NCBI GenBank assembly: GCA_958295485.1
Contig: OY282354.1
Coordinates: forward strand, 124,001 to 188,000
Reading direction: 5' to 3'
Length of the DNA stretch: 64,000 nucleotides
DNA from: an uncultured Gammaproteobacteria bacterium
Lineage (GTDB): Bacteria; Pseudomonadota; Gammaproteobacteria; Eutrophobiales; Eutrophobiaceae
Part shown: positions 1-8,144 of the stretch, piece after piece
Position numbering within the stretch: position 1 is the stretch's first letter
Layout of the letters: the number at the start of each line of letters is the position of its first letter
Translations under genes and position numbers: made by a program
The notes under the pieces: generated by a model
The model's database searches: none
Told to the model about the DNA's origin: nothing
What the model saw: only the letters and a program-made list of their open reading frames with translations

Positions 1-1066
1 GGTGGATGCGCTCGTAATACTCGTAGGCGGTGATGGAGGTCAGCGTCGCCGGACCCAGGTCGTAGTCGAAACGAATATAGCCGCCGTAGAACGTGTCATC
101 CACGGTCGCCGGCTTATTCTGGTTGATGACATGGATGCCTTCCGGTTCGTACTCACCCTCGGGGAAACCGTTCAACGCGGCAAACCCGGCGGACTTGGGG
201 CAGGTCGACGGACTCTTCGACACTTCCCCGGTAAACAGCTGCGGGCAATATCCCGGCGCGCCCAGGTTGTAGATGCCCGGGCCTTTCCAGGTTGTCTTTT
301 CGCTTTTGTCGATGCCGCCGTGCGCAAGGGCGCGAACGGACAACTTTTCTCCGCTCCAAAGCAACTGGCCGCGAAAATCAAACAGGTTTGGCTTGCCGTG
401 TTCCTCGCCGGTAAACAGGTTATCCTGCGGCCCCCCGCTGCCGAATTCCGTGTTGAACGAAAAGCGTCCGCTGGCCTGCTCGGAAAACGGGGTATTGACC
501 ATGCCGGTAAGACGGTAACGTTCGTGCTCATCGAGCCCGGCCTCAAGCTCGGCCTCGAACTCGTCGGCCGGCGCTTTGGTATAGAAGTTCAGCGCGCCGC
601 CGGTCGTATTCCTGCCGAACAGGGTGCCTTGCGGCCCCTTCAGCACCTCAACCCGCTCTATATCGTAGTGACGCCGCGCCACCATCCAGGGCTTGGCGAT
701 ATATACTTCATCGACGTGTTGCGCAACCGGGGAATCATACTGGCCCTGAAATTCGTTCAGCCCGATGCCGCGAATATGCACGCTTTGCAGGTAAGAGTTG
801 TTGGCGTAAGCCTGGAGGTTGGAGATTTGCGCCGCCAAGCCGTCCAGGGTGCCTCTCGACAGCTCGCGGTATTGGTCTGCGGTAAAAGCCGAAATCGTCA
901 GCCCCACGTCCTGGACAGTCTGCTCCCGTTTTTGCGCGGTGACTATGATTTCTTCCAACACCGCCGCGTCGGCAGCCTGCTGGGCCCGGGCAATGCCGGG
1001 TGAGGCAACAAAAACAGTTGCAAGAAAAGTAGCGGCGCCATTGAAGATTGTTTTTTTGACAGACAT
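1..1066 (-). CDS. TonB-dependent receptor, C-terminus beyond window
   Basis: Outer-membrane active-transport receptor cut by the window edge; about 355 N-terminal residues are visible. The chosen ATG at 1066 follows a strong Shine-Dalgarno GGGGAGG. It opens with a signal peptide (MSVKKTIFNG to about residue 28, ARAQQ), then the TonB box region LEEIIVTAQKR, then the plug domain with RVEVLKGPQGTLFGRNTTGG (about residues 135-155). It is a paralogue of the receptor at 1355-3970 and lies downstream of it on the same strand, so it is probably read from the same sigma/FecR-controlled transcript. The reading frame continues upstream of the ATG for 25 codons that resemble the end of the STN domain of the paralogue, then meets a TAA at 1142-1144. 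The signalling domain is thus lost here. The substrate is unknown; the aromatic genes nearby suggest an aromatic compound or a metal complex. Confidence 0.88.
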   Translation of the reverse strand, partial: MSVKKTIFNGAATFLATVFVASPGIARAQQAADAAVLEEIIVTAQKREQTVQDVGLTISAFTADQYRELSRGTLDGLAAQISNLQAYANNSYLQSVHIRGIGLNEFQGQYDSPVAQHVDEVYIAKPWMVARRHYDIERVEVLKGPQGTLFGRNTTGGALNFYTKAPADEFEAELEAGLDEHERYRLTGMVNTPFSEQASGRFSFNTEFGSGGPQDNLFTGEEHGKPNLFDFRGQLLWSGEKLSVRALAHGGIDKSEKTTWKGPGIYNLGAPGYCPQLFTGEVSKSPSTCPKSAGFAALNGFPEGEYEPEGIHVINQNKPATVDDTFYGGYIRFDYDLGPATLTSITAYEYYERIH

Positions 1067-1144
1067 CTTTTTTTCCTCCCCAGGAGTTTGGATGGTCAAG
1101 GCTCCCGTTTTGTCCCAGATACAGCGAAAGCGATACGCATTTTA
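1067..1144 (-). pseudogene. STN-domain remnant before receptor
   Basis: Twenty-five in-frame codons directly upstream of the receptor start read ...KTGALTIQTPGEEKKM, closely matching ETGTLIIRTPGEEKEM, which ends the STN domain of the neighbouring receptor. A TAA stop at 1142-1144 cuts the frame. This is seen in the sequence. That it is a decayed secretin/TonB short N-terminal domain is inferred from the paralogue. Confidence 0.6.
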
Positions 1145-1300
1145 GCATATTTTTTCACCTTCAGTTATCCGGCTTGTATCCAACCTTCCAATGAAGGATT
1201 GAGCATGTTCGGTTGTTGCAACAAGGAGAGATGTCTGCAATTCTTGATAACATCAAGTCTTGTGGCAGACAGGCGGGCGGGCAGGTCTTACTGTCCTTGA

Positions 1301-1330
1301 GAAAGACAGATAGTTTTTTATCTGTCTTTC
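1301..1330. terminator. hairpin after receptor gene
   Basis: Eleven-base perfect inverted repeat GAAAGACAGAT / ATCTGTCTTTC with an 8-base T/A-rich loop, 25 bases past the stop of the 1355-3970 receptor on the minus strand. No long U tract follows, so it may attenuate or stabilise the mRNA rather than stop it. The rest of 1145-1354 shows no gene. Confidence 0.4.
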
Positions 1331-1354
1331 AAATAGTTGGAAGCTGACTGTATA

Positions 1355-3970
1355 TCAGTTCCAGCGGTAGGTAATTTGTCCTCCTACCCAGCGGGGGCGC
1401 GCATAAAATCGTTGGACGTGCGCCAAACCAGGGGGGAAACCACTGTTGTTTGAAATTGATACGATGTATTCCTTATCGGCAATATTCTTCACGAACAGGG
1501 CGGCGCTCCAACGCTCATCCGCGCTGGTGTATGAAAGACGGGCATTACCGACAATATAACCATCGATACTGGTGGCGGGGTCATTGAATATCGTAAAAGA
1601 ATTTTTGCTTTGATAATTAAAATCCCCTTGCACCGCCAAGGCGCCGCCATTCCAGGCCGGCCAACTGTAACGCGCCATGCCGGTAAACTGTACATCAGGG
1701 GCATTAATCAGCTTGCGATCAGCTGTGAACCCCCCGGCATTAGTCACGTCTTTCGCCTCGGTATCCATGATATTGATGCCAAAATTCAGGTCAAGACCGT
1801 CAAATGGCGTGATTAACAGGTTTGAATCCACCCCATATACTTCAGCATCAGTATTGAACACCAGCTGAGCCAGGGCCACGAAGGCGAAGGCCTGGTAATC
1901 CTGGTAATCATAGTAATAAAATGAGGTGTTCCACCGAGCGCGCCCATCCAATAAGGTGGACTTGAAACCGGCCTCATAGGAAATTGGCGTTTCCTTGCTA
2001 TAAGGCGTTGTGCTTGAGGTGATGCCCGGCGCGCCGAATGTCGCGTTAAACCCACCGGCTTTTACGCCGCGGGAAACACCGACATAGAGCAGGAGATCAT
2101 CATTCGGTTGCCAGTTCAGTTGTAATTTCCCGGCGACATCGTCTTCTTTCAGGTTTGCCAACGGAGAATTCGTCGTATTGAATGCAGTGCCAATACGGGG
2201 CGCCGTCGGCGGCTGCCCAGCTAAAAATGCCGCAATACTGCCACTGGCGTCAATCTCTTTTTCTTCGTCGAGATAACGCAAGCCGGCGACCAGCGACCAA
2301 TCCTGCGCGAAATCCCATTCGACTTGTCCAAAGGCGCTCCAGTTTTCGGTTTCTATAACCTGGTCTGAAAAGAATGCGCTTGGCGCAAAGAAACCAACAT
2401 CCAGAACGATGTCGGAATCATAATTGAAATAATAAAACCCGGTAACCCATCGCACATTCTCCGTGCCTCCTGAAAGTCGTAACTCCTGGCTCAGTTGCCA
2501 GGCATTGGTATCGGTTGCAAAAGTAACGAGTGAGGCAGGCAAACCATCTGATTCTTGATTAAAAAACTTGTTTTGTTCACTAAAAGCGGTAATAGACGTC
2601 ACGGTCATACCGTTATCCAGATCATAGTCGAACCTGAATGAACCCCTGATTCCGTCACGTTTCAGGCCTTCCGGCGAAGCGCCACGCGCCGCGACAAGAC
2701 CGACAGCGCCATCATTATTCACCTGGAAGGGGTCGCCATCAAGTATCTCACTGCCTGCCGGAGGGGTAATGAGAACGGCCTGACCTTGCGCGTCAACCAT
2801 TGCCGGGGCCGTTTCATAATACCATTGCGTGATATCTGTTTCGTAGTATTCGAACTTCAATAACACGTCGAGATTATCTGAAGGTTCGAACAACAGTTGT
2901 CCGCGAAGCGCCCAGGTATCCGCTTCGTTGCCATCATTTCCCGCGCCGATATTATCGATAAAAGTATTATGATTATTGACGAATCCCGCGACCCGCGCGC
3001 TCAGACTATCGGTGATAGCCCCGCTCATTGCCCCTTCAAATCGTACATGGGATTCCTGGGCAATTGAGACATTTCCATATGCCTCAAACTCATCAGTCGG
3101 TTTCCTGGAAATATAGTGGACCAGACCGCCGGTCGCATTGCGACCAAACAGGGTGCCTTGGGGACCACGCAGTATTTCGACGCGTTCCTGATCAAATAAC
3201 GTGTTGTTTGTCGAACCCATGTAAGCGTCATAAACTTCATCCTGATAGACTGCTACAGGCGATTCCTGGTGGTCGGAAAAATCGCCCTGACCAATGCCTC
3301 GCAATGACAACGAAGTGATGTTGCCCTCCCCGCCGGGATTACCCAGGGTGAGGCCCGGGGTCAGGTAAACCAACTCGTTGCTGTTATTCAGGTTCAACTC
3401 CCGTAGCTGTTCTTCCCCGAATACGGTGATTGAAATACCGATGTCCTGGAGATTCTGTTCACGCTTTTGGGCAGTAACGACGATTTCTTCCAACATCGCC
3501 CCGGCGTCAGCCTGCTGGGCCTGGACCAGGCCGGGTGAAGCGACAAAAGCAGTTGCAAGAAAAGCGGCGACGCCACTGAAGATCGTTTTTTTCTTGACAG
3601 GCATTTCTTTTTCCTCCCCAGGAGTTCGGATGATCAAGGTTCCCGTTTCACTGGAAACAGCTTCCAGTCCCGTGTTGGCGAGGAGTATTTGCAGCGCCTC
3701 ATCAACGTTGTAAGAACCCCGGATCGCATTTGTAGAATAGCGACTCACCAAGTCATACGGGAACAGTATCTGTCTCCCGGCTTGCTCTACATAGAGCTTC
3801 AGCCCGTTATCTGCGGAGGTCTCAGGGATGCTGAAATACACCTCAGCGGCAAAGCTTTTGCCCACTGTAACGAATGCGAGGAACAGTAAAGCGATCCGGC
3901 AACGCCGATAATGGCTTTGCATGCCCCGATTAATCCGCGGGTTACGTGTATAGGGAGACCTTTGAGGCAC
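1355..3970 (-). CDS. TonB-dependent receptor with STN signalling domain
   Basis: FecA-type outer-membrane transducer, 871 residues from a GTG at 3970 (855 from the ATG at 3922). An N-terminal signal peptide (about residues 17-42) is followed by an STN domain (about 43-118), which in this family contacts FecR in the periplasm. Next comes an unexpected second signal-peptide-like stretch (MPVKKKTIF... to VQAQQ, residues 123-152), then the TonB box (EEIVVTAQKR), the plug (VEILRGPQGTLFGRNATGG) and a 22-strand-type barrel ending in an aromatic-rich C-terminus (YRWN). The internal ATG at 3604 has its own strong ribosome site (GGGGAGG). It lies just downstream of the FecR and sigma genes, the classical fecIRA order. 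Ligand not determinable; proximity to CoA-ligase and reductase genes favours an aromatic compound. Confidence 0.9.
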   Translation of the reverse strand: MPQRSPYTRNPRINRGMQSHYRRCRIALLFLAFVTVGKSFAAEVYFSIPETSADNGLKLYVEQAGRQILFPYDLVSRYSTNAIRGSYNVDEALQILLANTGLEAVSSETGTLIIRTPGEEKEMPVKKKTIFSGVAAFLATAFVASPGLVQAQQADAGAMLEEIVVTAQKREQNLQDIGISITVFGEEQLRELNLNNSNELVYLTPGLTLGNPGGEGNITSLSLRGIGQGDFSDHQESPVAVYQDEVYDAYMGSTNNTLFDQERVEILRGPQGTLFGRNATGGLVHYISRKPTDEFEAYGNVSIAQESHVRFEGAMSGAITDSLSARVAGFVNNHNTFIDNIGAGNDGNEADTWALRGQLLFEPSDNLDVLLKFEYYETDITQWYYETAPAMVDAQGQAVLITPPAGSEILDGDPFQVNNDGAVGLVAARGASPEGLKRDGIRGSFRFDYDLDNGMTVTSITAFSEQNKFFNQESDGLPASLVTFATDTNAWQLSQELRLSGGTENVRWVTGFYYFNYDSDIVLDVGFFAPSAFFSDQVIETENWSAFGQVEWDFAQDWSLVAGLRYLDEEKEIDASGSIAAFLAGQPPTAPRIGTAFNTTNSPLANLKEDDVAGKLQLNWQPNDDLLLYVGVSRGVKAGGFNATFGAPGITSSTTPYSKETPISYEAGFKSTLLDGRARWNTSFYYYDYQDYQAFAFVALAQLVFNTDAEVYGVDSNLLITPFDGLDLNFGINIMDTEAKDVTNAGGFTADRKLINAPDVQFTGMARYSWPAWNGGALAVQGDFNYQSKNSFTIFNDPATSIDGYIVGNARLSYTSADERWSAALFVKNIADKEYIVSISNNSGFPPGLAHVQRFYARPRWVGGQITYRWN

Positions 3971-4054
3971 GAAAATCTACTATGCTCGTTGCAAAGCTCG
4001 TGTAAATATCTTCAATGGGGTTATGACCATGCTTTCAGCCACACCCGACCGCCT

Positions 4055-4080
4055 GTTTGAACTTGCCAATAAATTCAAAC
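4055..4080. terminator. weak hairpin after fecR-like gene
   Basis: Seven-base inverted repeat GTTTGAA / TTCAAAC with a 12-base loop, starting 8 bases beyond the FecR-like stop on the minus strand. There is no U tract. It may separate the regulators from the receptor gene, but the support is only the stem itself. Confidence 0.25.
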
Positions 4081-4087
4081 CTTTAGT

Positions 4088-5176
4088 CTAATGCCGGTTT
4101 TTCCGGAGTTCGAAAGTGTCTACGGTCGTCTGTCTTATGGATATGGCAAAATTTTCTTCCAACGACGTCAACAAACCGGCAATATTGTCAGAGCGAAAAT
4201 ACCCGCCTACCCGTATCGAAGCCGTCTCGGCGTCAGCGATAAGAATCTTGAAAGTCGTGTAGCGGCTGAATTCATCAACCACTTGCTGCAGGGTGTCGCC
4301 GTCAAATGCCAGCATCTTCTGTTGCCACAACAATTTGCGCGCGATCTCTGCTGTTTCTATCTCTTTTATTTCCTGTTTGGCGGGTTGGACCTGCATTACC
4401 TGGCCGGCGCGTAAAAGTATCGATTCAAGCTGCGGTTCATCGCTCCCCGGAGCAGGTCCTTCATCCTGTTTTACCCGGATCAAACCTTCGGTCACAATCA
4501 CCTCGGTTTGGTCAGTCAGCTTATGTACGCTGAATGCCGTGCCAAGGGCCTGTATCACCACCTTGCCGGCGCCGACAACAAAGGGCGCTGTTTCATTTCG
4601 CGCCACTTCAAAATATGCTTCACCCTCCAGCAGGACAACCTCGCGGCGGGTCTCCGATATATCGACTTGAATACGGGTTGCCGTATTAAGCGTCATAATT
4701 GATCCGTCTTCCAGGTTTACTACGTCAATTCCGCCGACGGCTGTTTCGTAGAGCGAGGGCGGTTGCTTCTCCTTGACGCTAGCCGTTTGTTGAACGTCTG
4801 CCTGCGAATTGCCTCCATAGTAGTAGTATGCCAATATACCCAGGCAAACAAGTGAAGCGGCAATGGCGGAAACGGCGGGAGTAATAAAAGGATTTCTTTT
4901 TGCTGAAATATCATCCAGGTCCAATAATTCCGACAAGCCGATCATCACCTCCATCCGGTCCCATACCCTGGCCGTATCCAGCAATATCTTTTTATGATGT
5001 TCGGATTGATTAACCCATTGTTTTAATTCCTGAACTTCCTCCGCGCCTGGCCGGGCCTCGTCAATGCGCGCTATCCAGGCGGCTGCCTGTTCATGCAACA
5101 GCTCCTTGTTCGGGAACGCCAGAATTTTTCTATGACTTGCCACCTGATCGTTTTTCCTCATGGAGATTTTCCACAT
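4088..5176 (-). CDS. FecR-type anti-sigma factor
   Basis: Inner-membrane anti-sigma regulator that passes a receptor signal to the ECF sigma factor. The cytoplasmic N-terminus has a DUF4880-like helical domain (about residues 28-75, AAAWIARIDEA...WVNQSEHHKK). A single transmembrane helix follows at about 99-118 (AIAASLVCLGILAYYYYGG), then the periplasmic FecR domain (about 145-240, GEAYFEVARNETAPFVV) and a C-terminal STN-like segment (about 290-360). The start overlaps the end of the sigma gene by 47 bases; an alternative ATG at 5161 would shorten the overlap. Overlap and order sigma-FecR-receptor indicate one co-regulated signalling unit. Confidence 0.9.
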   Translation of the reverse strand: MWKISMRKNDQVASHRKILAFPNKELLHEQAAAWIARIDEARPGAEEVQELKQWVNQSEHHKKILLDTARVWDRMEVMIGLSELLDLDDISAKRNPFITPAVSAIAASLVCLGILAYYYYGGNSQADVQQTASVKEKQPPSLYETAVGGIDVVNLEDGSIMTLNTATRIQVDISETRREVVLLEGEAYFEVARNETAPFVVGAGKVVIQALGTAFSVHKLTDQTEVIVTEGLIRVKQDEGPAPGSDEPQLESILLRAGQVMQVQPAKQEIKEIETAEIARKLLWQQKMLAFDGDTLQQVVDEFSRYTTFKILIADAETASIRVGGYFRSDNIAGLLTSLEENFAISIRQTTVDTFELRKNRH

Positions 5177-5684
5177 CGTCCAGGTAACCCTTCCCCCGCA
5201 TATATAAAGTACATTTCGCTATGCCTTTGGCCAAGTGTTGATTAGTCGTGCTTACCGTAACATTCAACCTTTCAGCAATTTCCGAATGGGATAAGCCATA
5301 GACCTTTTTCAGAATCAACACGCGCCGGCATTGCGGGGATAATTCCCTTACCGCTTCACAGAAAATACTGAACTGTTCATTAACCTCATATTCGGTTTCC
5401 AGAGACATCCTTTCATCGTAGACCCCTGAGATACCTAAATCTTCTAAGTAATCGGTGATTTTATTGGCATGAAGGGCTTTGTGCTTTAACGCCAGGTTGC
5501 GCGCCGTCGTAAAAAAATAAGCCTTCAGGTTCAGTATCCTGGATTTCTGTTTGGCTTCATAGGTACGTACAAAGACTTCTTGCACGATGTCCTCAACGTC
5601 CTCCGGGCGTCTGAGATACCTGGAGACAACCGATTTCAAGGAGTCGTAACAATCCAGAAAAACCTCTTCAAACCTTTGTGTCAT
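5130..5684 (-). CDS. ECF RNA polymerase sigma factor, FecI-like
   Basis: Sigma-70 family member of 184 residues, the usual size for ECF factors. Region 2 is visible as YLRRPEDVEDIVQEVFVRTYE (about residues 23-43) and region 4 as LILKKVYGLSHSEIAERL with the helix-turn-helix about 128-160. It would direct transcription of the two downstream receptors when released by the FecR protein it overlaps. It starts only 33 bases after the stop of the CoA ligase gene, so it may be co-transcribed with the catabolic genes, linking substrate sensing and degradation. The linkage is inferred; the family assignment is secure. Confidence 0.92.
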   Translation of the reverse strand: MTQRFEEVFLDCYDSLKSVVSRYLRRPEDVEDIVQEVFVRTYEAKQKSRILNLKAYFFTTARNLALKHKALHANKITDYLEDLGISGVYDERMSLETEYEVNEQFSIFCEAVRELSPQCRRVLILKKVYGLSHSEIAERLNVTVSTTNQHLAKGIAKCTLYMRGKGYLDDVENLHEEKRSGGKS

Positions 5685-5717
5685 TGTGTCTGATTTAACT
5701 GAGACGGCTGACAGCCT

Positions 5718-6995
5718 TCAATGTTTATTGACGAAAAATCGTTTTCCCTTCATTTCAAAGCGCGGCAGCGTTTTGTGAGCGACCACTTTTATACTTGGTC
5801 GCAGCCCTAATTTATCCGTAATCAACTCCACCAGCGTCGCTTGCGCTGAAACTTGGTCAGCGTCGGGTCTGACTTCAATTTCCACGTCGAGTTCACTCAT
5901 TTCCCCGCTTGTCGAGATGGTTGTCCGATACTCGTCGATTTCATCCAGGCTTCGTATCAGGTTATCGATTGCGCTGGGATAAATGTTTACACCGCGTACC
6001 GTTACCATATCATCAACCCGGCCGATAATCCCGCCATCGAGATACAACAAATGGCGGGTCGCTACCGACGGCCTGGAATAACGGACGATGTCGCCCGTCT
6101 TGTAACGAATAACCGGAAATCCCCACCGGCCAAGGTTGGTCAAGACCAGCTCCCCCACTTCACCGGGGTTGACTCGCCCGCCATCCGCATCGAGAACCTC
6201 GGCGATAAACTCGGTTTCGTTAACGAACAAACCGTTCGGGCACTCTCTCGCTTCGAACCCGTAGGCGCCCACTTCCGATGCGCCTGAATGATCATGGCAC
6301 TTCGCGGACCAGCCTTCTTCAATCCGTTTTTTAATCGCCGGCACGTTGGCGCCCGGTTCGCCGGACAGGATCGTCGTATGGATTTTCAATTCATCGACGT
6401 CAAAACTGTTTTCGATAGCCACTTTCAATAAATGCAAGGCGTAGCTGGGGGTGCAACAAAGCACCGTGCTTTCCGTTTCCTTCATCAGCTTCAACCGCTC
6501 CAGTGAAGAACGCCCGCCGGCGGGGATCAATAACGCGCCATGTTGGCGCGCGCCTTCCACCGCCGCCCAAAAGCCGATGAACGGCCCGAAAGAGAAGGCG
6601 CAAAATATCCGGTCGGCGGCGCGTACGCCGGAAGAAGAAAAAACCTGTTTCCAACACAGGCCCCACCAGTCCCAACTCTCCGGCGTGTCCAGTACCCGCA
6701 AAGGTTCGCCTTTAGTGCCGGAGGTCTGGTGAAACCGGGTATATCGGGATAAAGGATAAGTCAGGTTCGCCGCAAACTGATCATTGGCCTGGTCCGCCAC
6801 CAATTCACTTTTTTCAGTGAACGGCAGAAGTGAAATATCGTCCATGGATTCAATGCTGTCCGGTCTAATCCCGGCGTCATCAAACTTTTTTGTATAGAAC
6901 CGGTTTCTGCGATATATCTCAGCGAAGGCGCGCTGCAATTTAGTCAATTGCAGGTCTTCAAGGGCGGCTCTCGAGGGTAAACTCAATGCGTCCAT
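5718..6995 (-). CDS. PaaK-type aryl-CoA ligase
   Basis: Adenylate-forming enzyme of the phenylacetate-CoA ligase type (425 residues; family usually 430-440). It would activate an aromatic acid to its CoA thioester with ATP. Visible motifs are the P-loop-like TSGTKGEPLRV at about 93-103, the YKTGD signature at about 283-287 (VIRYKTGDIVRYSR), and the C-terminal domain with DDMVTVRGVNIYPSAID. The usual final KRFFV ending with a catalytic-type lysine is present. It follows the three reductase subunit genes on the same strand, and the sigma factor gene follows it. The context suggests that it supplies a hydroxybenzoyl-CoA-like substrate, but this clade varies in specificity, so no gene symbol is given. 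Confidence 0.85.
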   Translation of the reverse strand: MDALSLPSRAALEDLQLTKLQRAFAEIYRRNRFYTKKFDDAGIRPDSIESMDDISLLPFTEKSELVADQANDQFAANLTYPLSRYTRFHQTSGTKGEPLRVLDTPESWDWWGLCWKQVFSSSGVRAADRIFCAFSFGPFIGFWAAVEGARQHGALLIPAGGRSSLERLKLMKETESTVLCCTPSYALHLLKVAIENSFDVDELKIHTTILSGEPGANVPAIKKRIEEGWSAKCHDHSGASEVGAYGFEARECPNGLFVNETEFIAEVLDADGGRVNPGEVGELVLTNLGRWGFPVIRYKTGDIVRYSRPSVATRHLLYLDGGIIGRVDDMVTVRGVNIYPSAIDNLIRSLDEIDEYRTTISTSGEMSELDVEIEVRPDADQVSAQATLVELITDKLGLRPSIKVVAHKTLPRFEMKGKRFFVNKH

Positions 6996-7124
6996 ATGAT
7001 TATATTATCCTGGCCATGGAGAAGGCGGAGGGCGTATCCCGGCGGCAGGCGAGGGCCGGCGCGGGGAGACCTGCCCCTGCGTTGCTGTCGCCCGCCATCG
7101 GATACCTGTCCCCTGTTGCCTGAT

Positions 7125-8144
7125 TCACAGGTATTGGCGCGCTATTTTCTTTCTGGTTTCGCGCATGTCATCGCCGCGCAGCTCTTGCAGCGCGTAAGTC
7201 GCAATACGGCTGAGGACCCGTTTCCGCCAATGGGGAGCGAAGTCCGTGTTCTTGACGGGTTTCGCCGCCTTGGCGCAGAGCGCCGCCGCGCCTTCAATCA
7301 CCTCGTCCGTCAGTCTCTTGCCCTGTAGAAATTCATTGACCGTCGCGCAAACGATGGGTTGTGATGATACCGCGCCTAACGCGACCCGGGCGTCTTTGAT
7401 ATTGTCACGCTCATCAAATTCAATGGCGGCGGCGACTGCCAAAACCGGAAAATCAAATGAACCGCGCCGGCGCAATTTCCAATAAGTACTTCTTAATCCA
7501 CTTGAATCCGGCAACATGACCTCCGTTAATATCTCTCCCTTTCTGCGTTTCAAATAATGAATGCCATCATCCTGATATAAATCCTTCAATGCCAGCGTCC
7601 TCTCCTCATTTGCAGAAACGAGCTTTACCTTGGCGCCCAACGAAATAAGCGCGGGGGCCGTATCCGTTGACGACGTCGCCAGGCACTTTTTGCTGCCGGT
7701 CGAGACCCAACAGATCTCGCCGTCTTTTTTCATGCAAAAGTCGATGGCTTTGCGCCATTCGTAATTTTGATCGTAATAATTACAGCGGGTATCCAGACAA
7801 ATGTTGCCGCCCAAGGTGCCCATATTACGCAGGTGCGGCGTCGCCACCTGGGCGGCGGCCTGCCATAACCCCCGGTAATCCGATTTTATTTTTTCATCCT
7901 CTACCAGGGAGGTCAGTGTCACGCCCGACCCGATGGTGAAATCGGGGCCATTTCTGAGCCGCTTCAGCGCGTCGATATTACGCAGACCAATCAAGGTTCG
8001 CGGCGTTTGTTGACGGCGCTTCATGTTTGGCAACAGGTCAGTGCCACCGGCGATCACCATCGCGTCCTCCTCGCCCGCCAGTACCTGTACCGCCTCGCCA
8101 AGCTCCCGGGGCGCAAAATAATGAAACCGGGGAAGCCGCATCAT
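7125..8144 (-). CDS. hcrB: 4-hydroxybenzoyl-CoA reductase-like FAD subunit (beta)
   Basis: FAD-binding medium subunit of the xanthine dehydrogenase family, 339 residues. The FAD sites are VIAGGTDLLPN (about 30-40) and the TLGGN motif at 110-114. Between these and the rest there is an insertion with cysteines C121, C137, C145 and C154. Known structural work on the Thauera 4-hydroxybenzoyl-CoA reductase assigns an extra [4Fe-4S] cluster to four cysteines of an equivalent loop, and the spacing here matches as I recall it. Ordinary xanthine dehydrogenases lack this loop, so it points to the hydroxybenzoyl-CoA reductase branch (para-dehydroxylation to benzoyl-CoA). Its start overlaps the stop of the molybdenum subunit by 4 bases. 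The symbol is given by analogy. Confidence 0.82.
   Translation of the reverse strand: MMRLPRFHYFAPRELGEAVQVLAGEEDAMVIAGGTDLLPNMKRRQQTPRTLIGLRNIDALKRLRNGPDFTIGSGVTLTSLVEDEKIKSDYRGLWQAAAQVATPHLRNMGTLGGNICLDTRCNYYDQNYEWRKAIDFCMKKDGEICWVSTGSKKCLATSSTDTAPALISLGAKVKLVSANEERTLALKDLYQDDGIHYLKRRKGEILTEVMLPDSSGLRSTYWKLRRRGSFDFPVLAVAAAIEFDERDNIKDARVALGAVSSQPIVCATVNEFLQGKRLTDEVIEGAAALCAKAAKPVKNTDFAPHWRKRVLSRIATYALQELRGDDMRETRKKIARQYL

Noticed and set aside
2-1003. A 333-codon plus-strand open frame
   Set aside because: It is antisense to a clear TonB-dependent receptor with signal peptide and plug motifs and shows no domain of its own.
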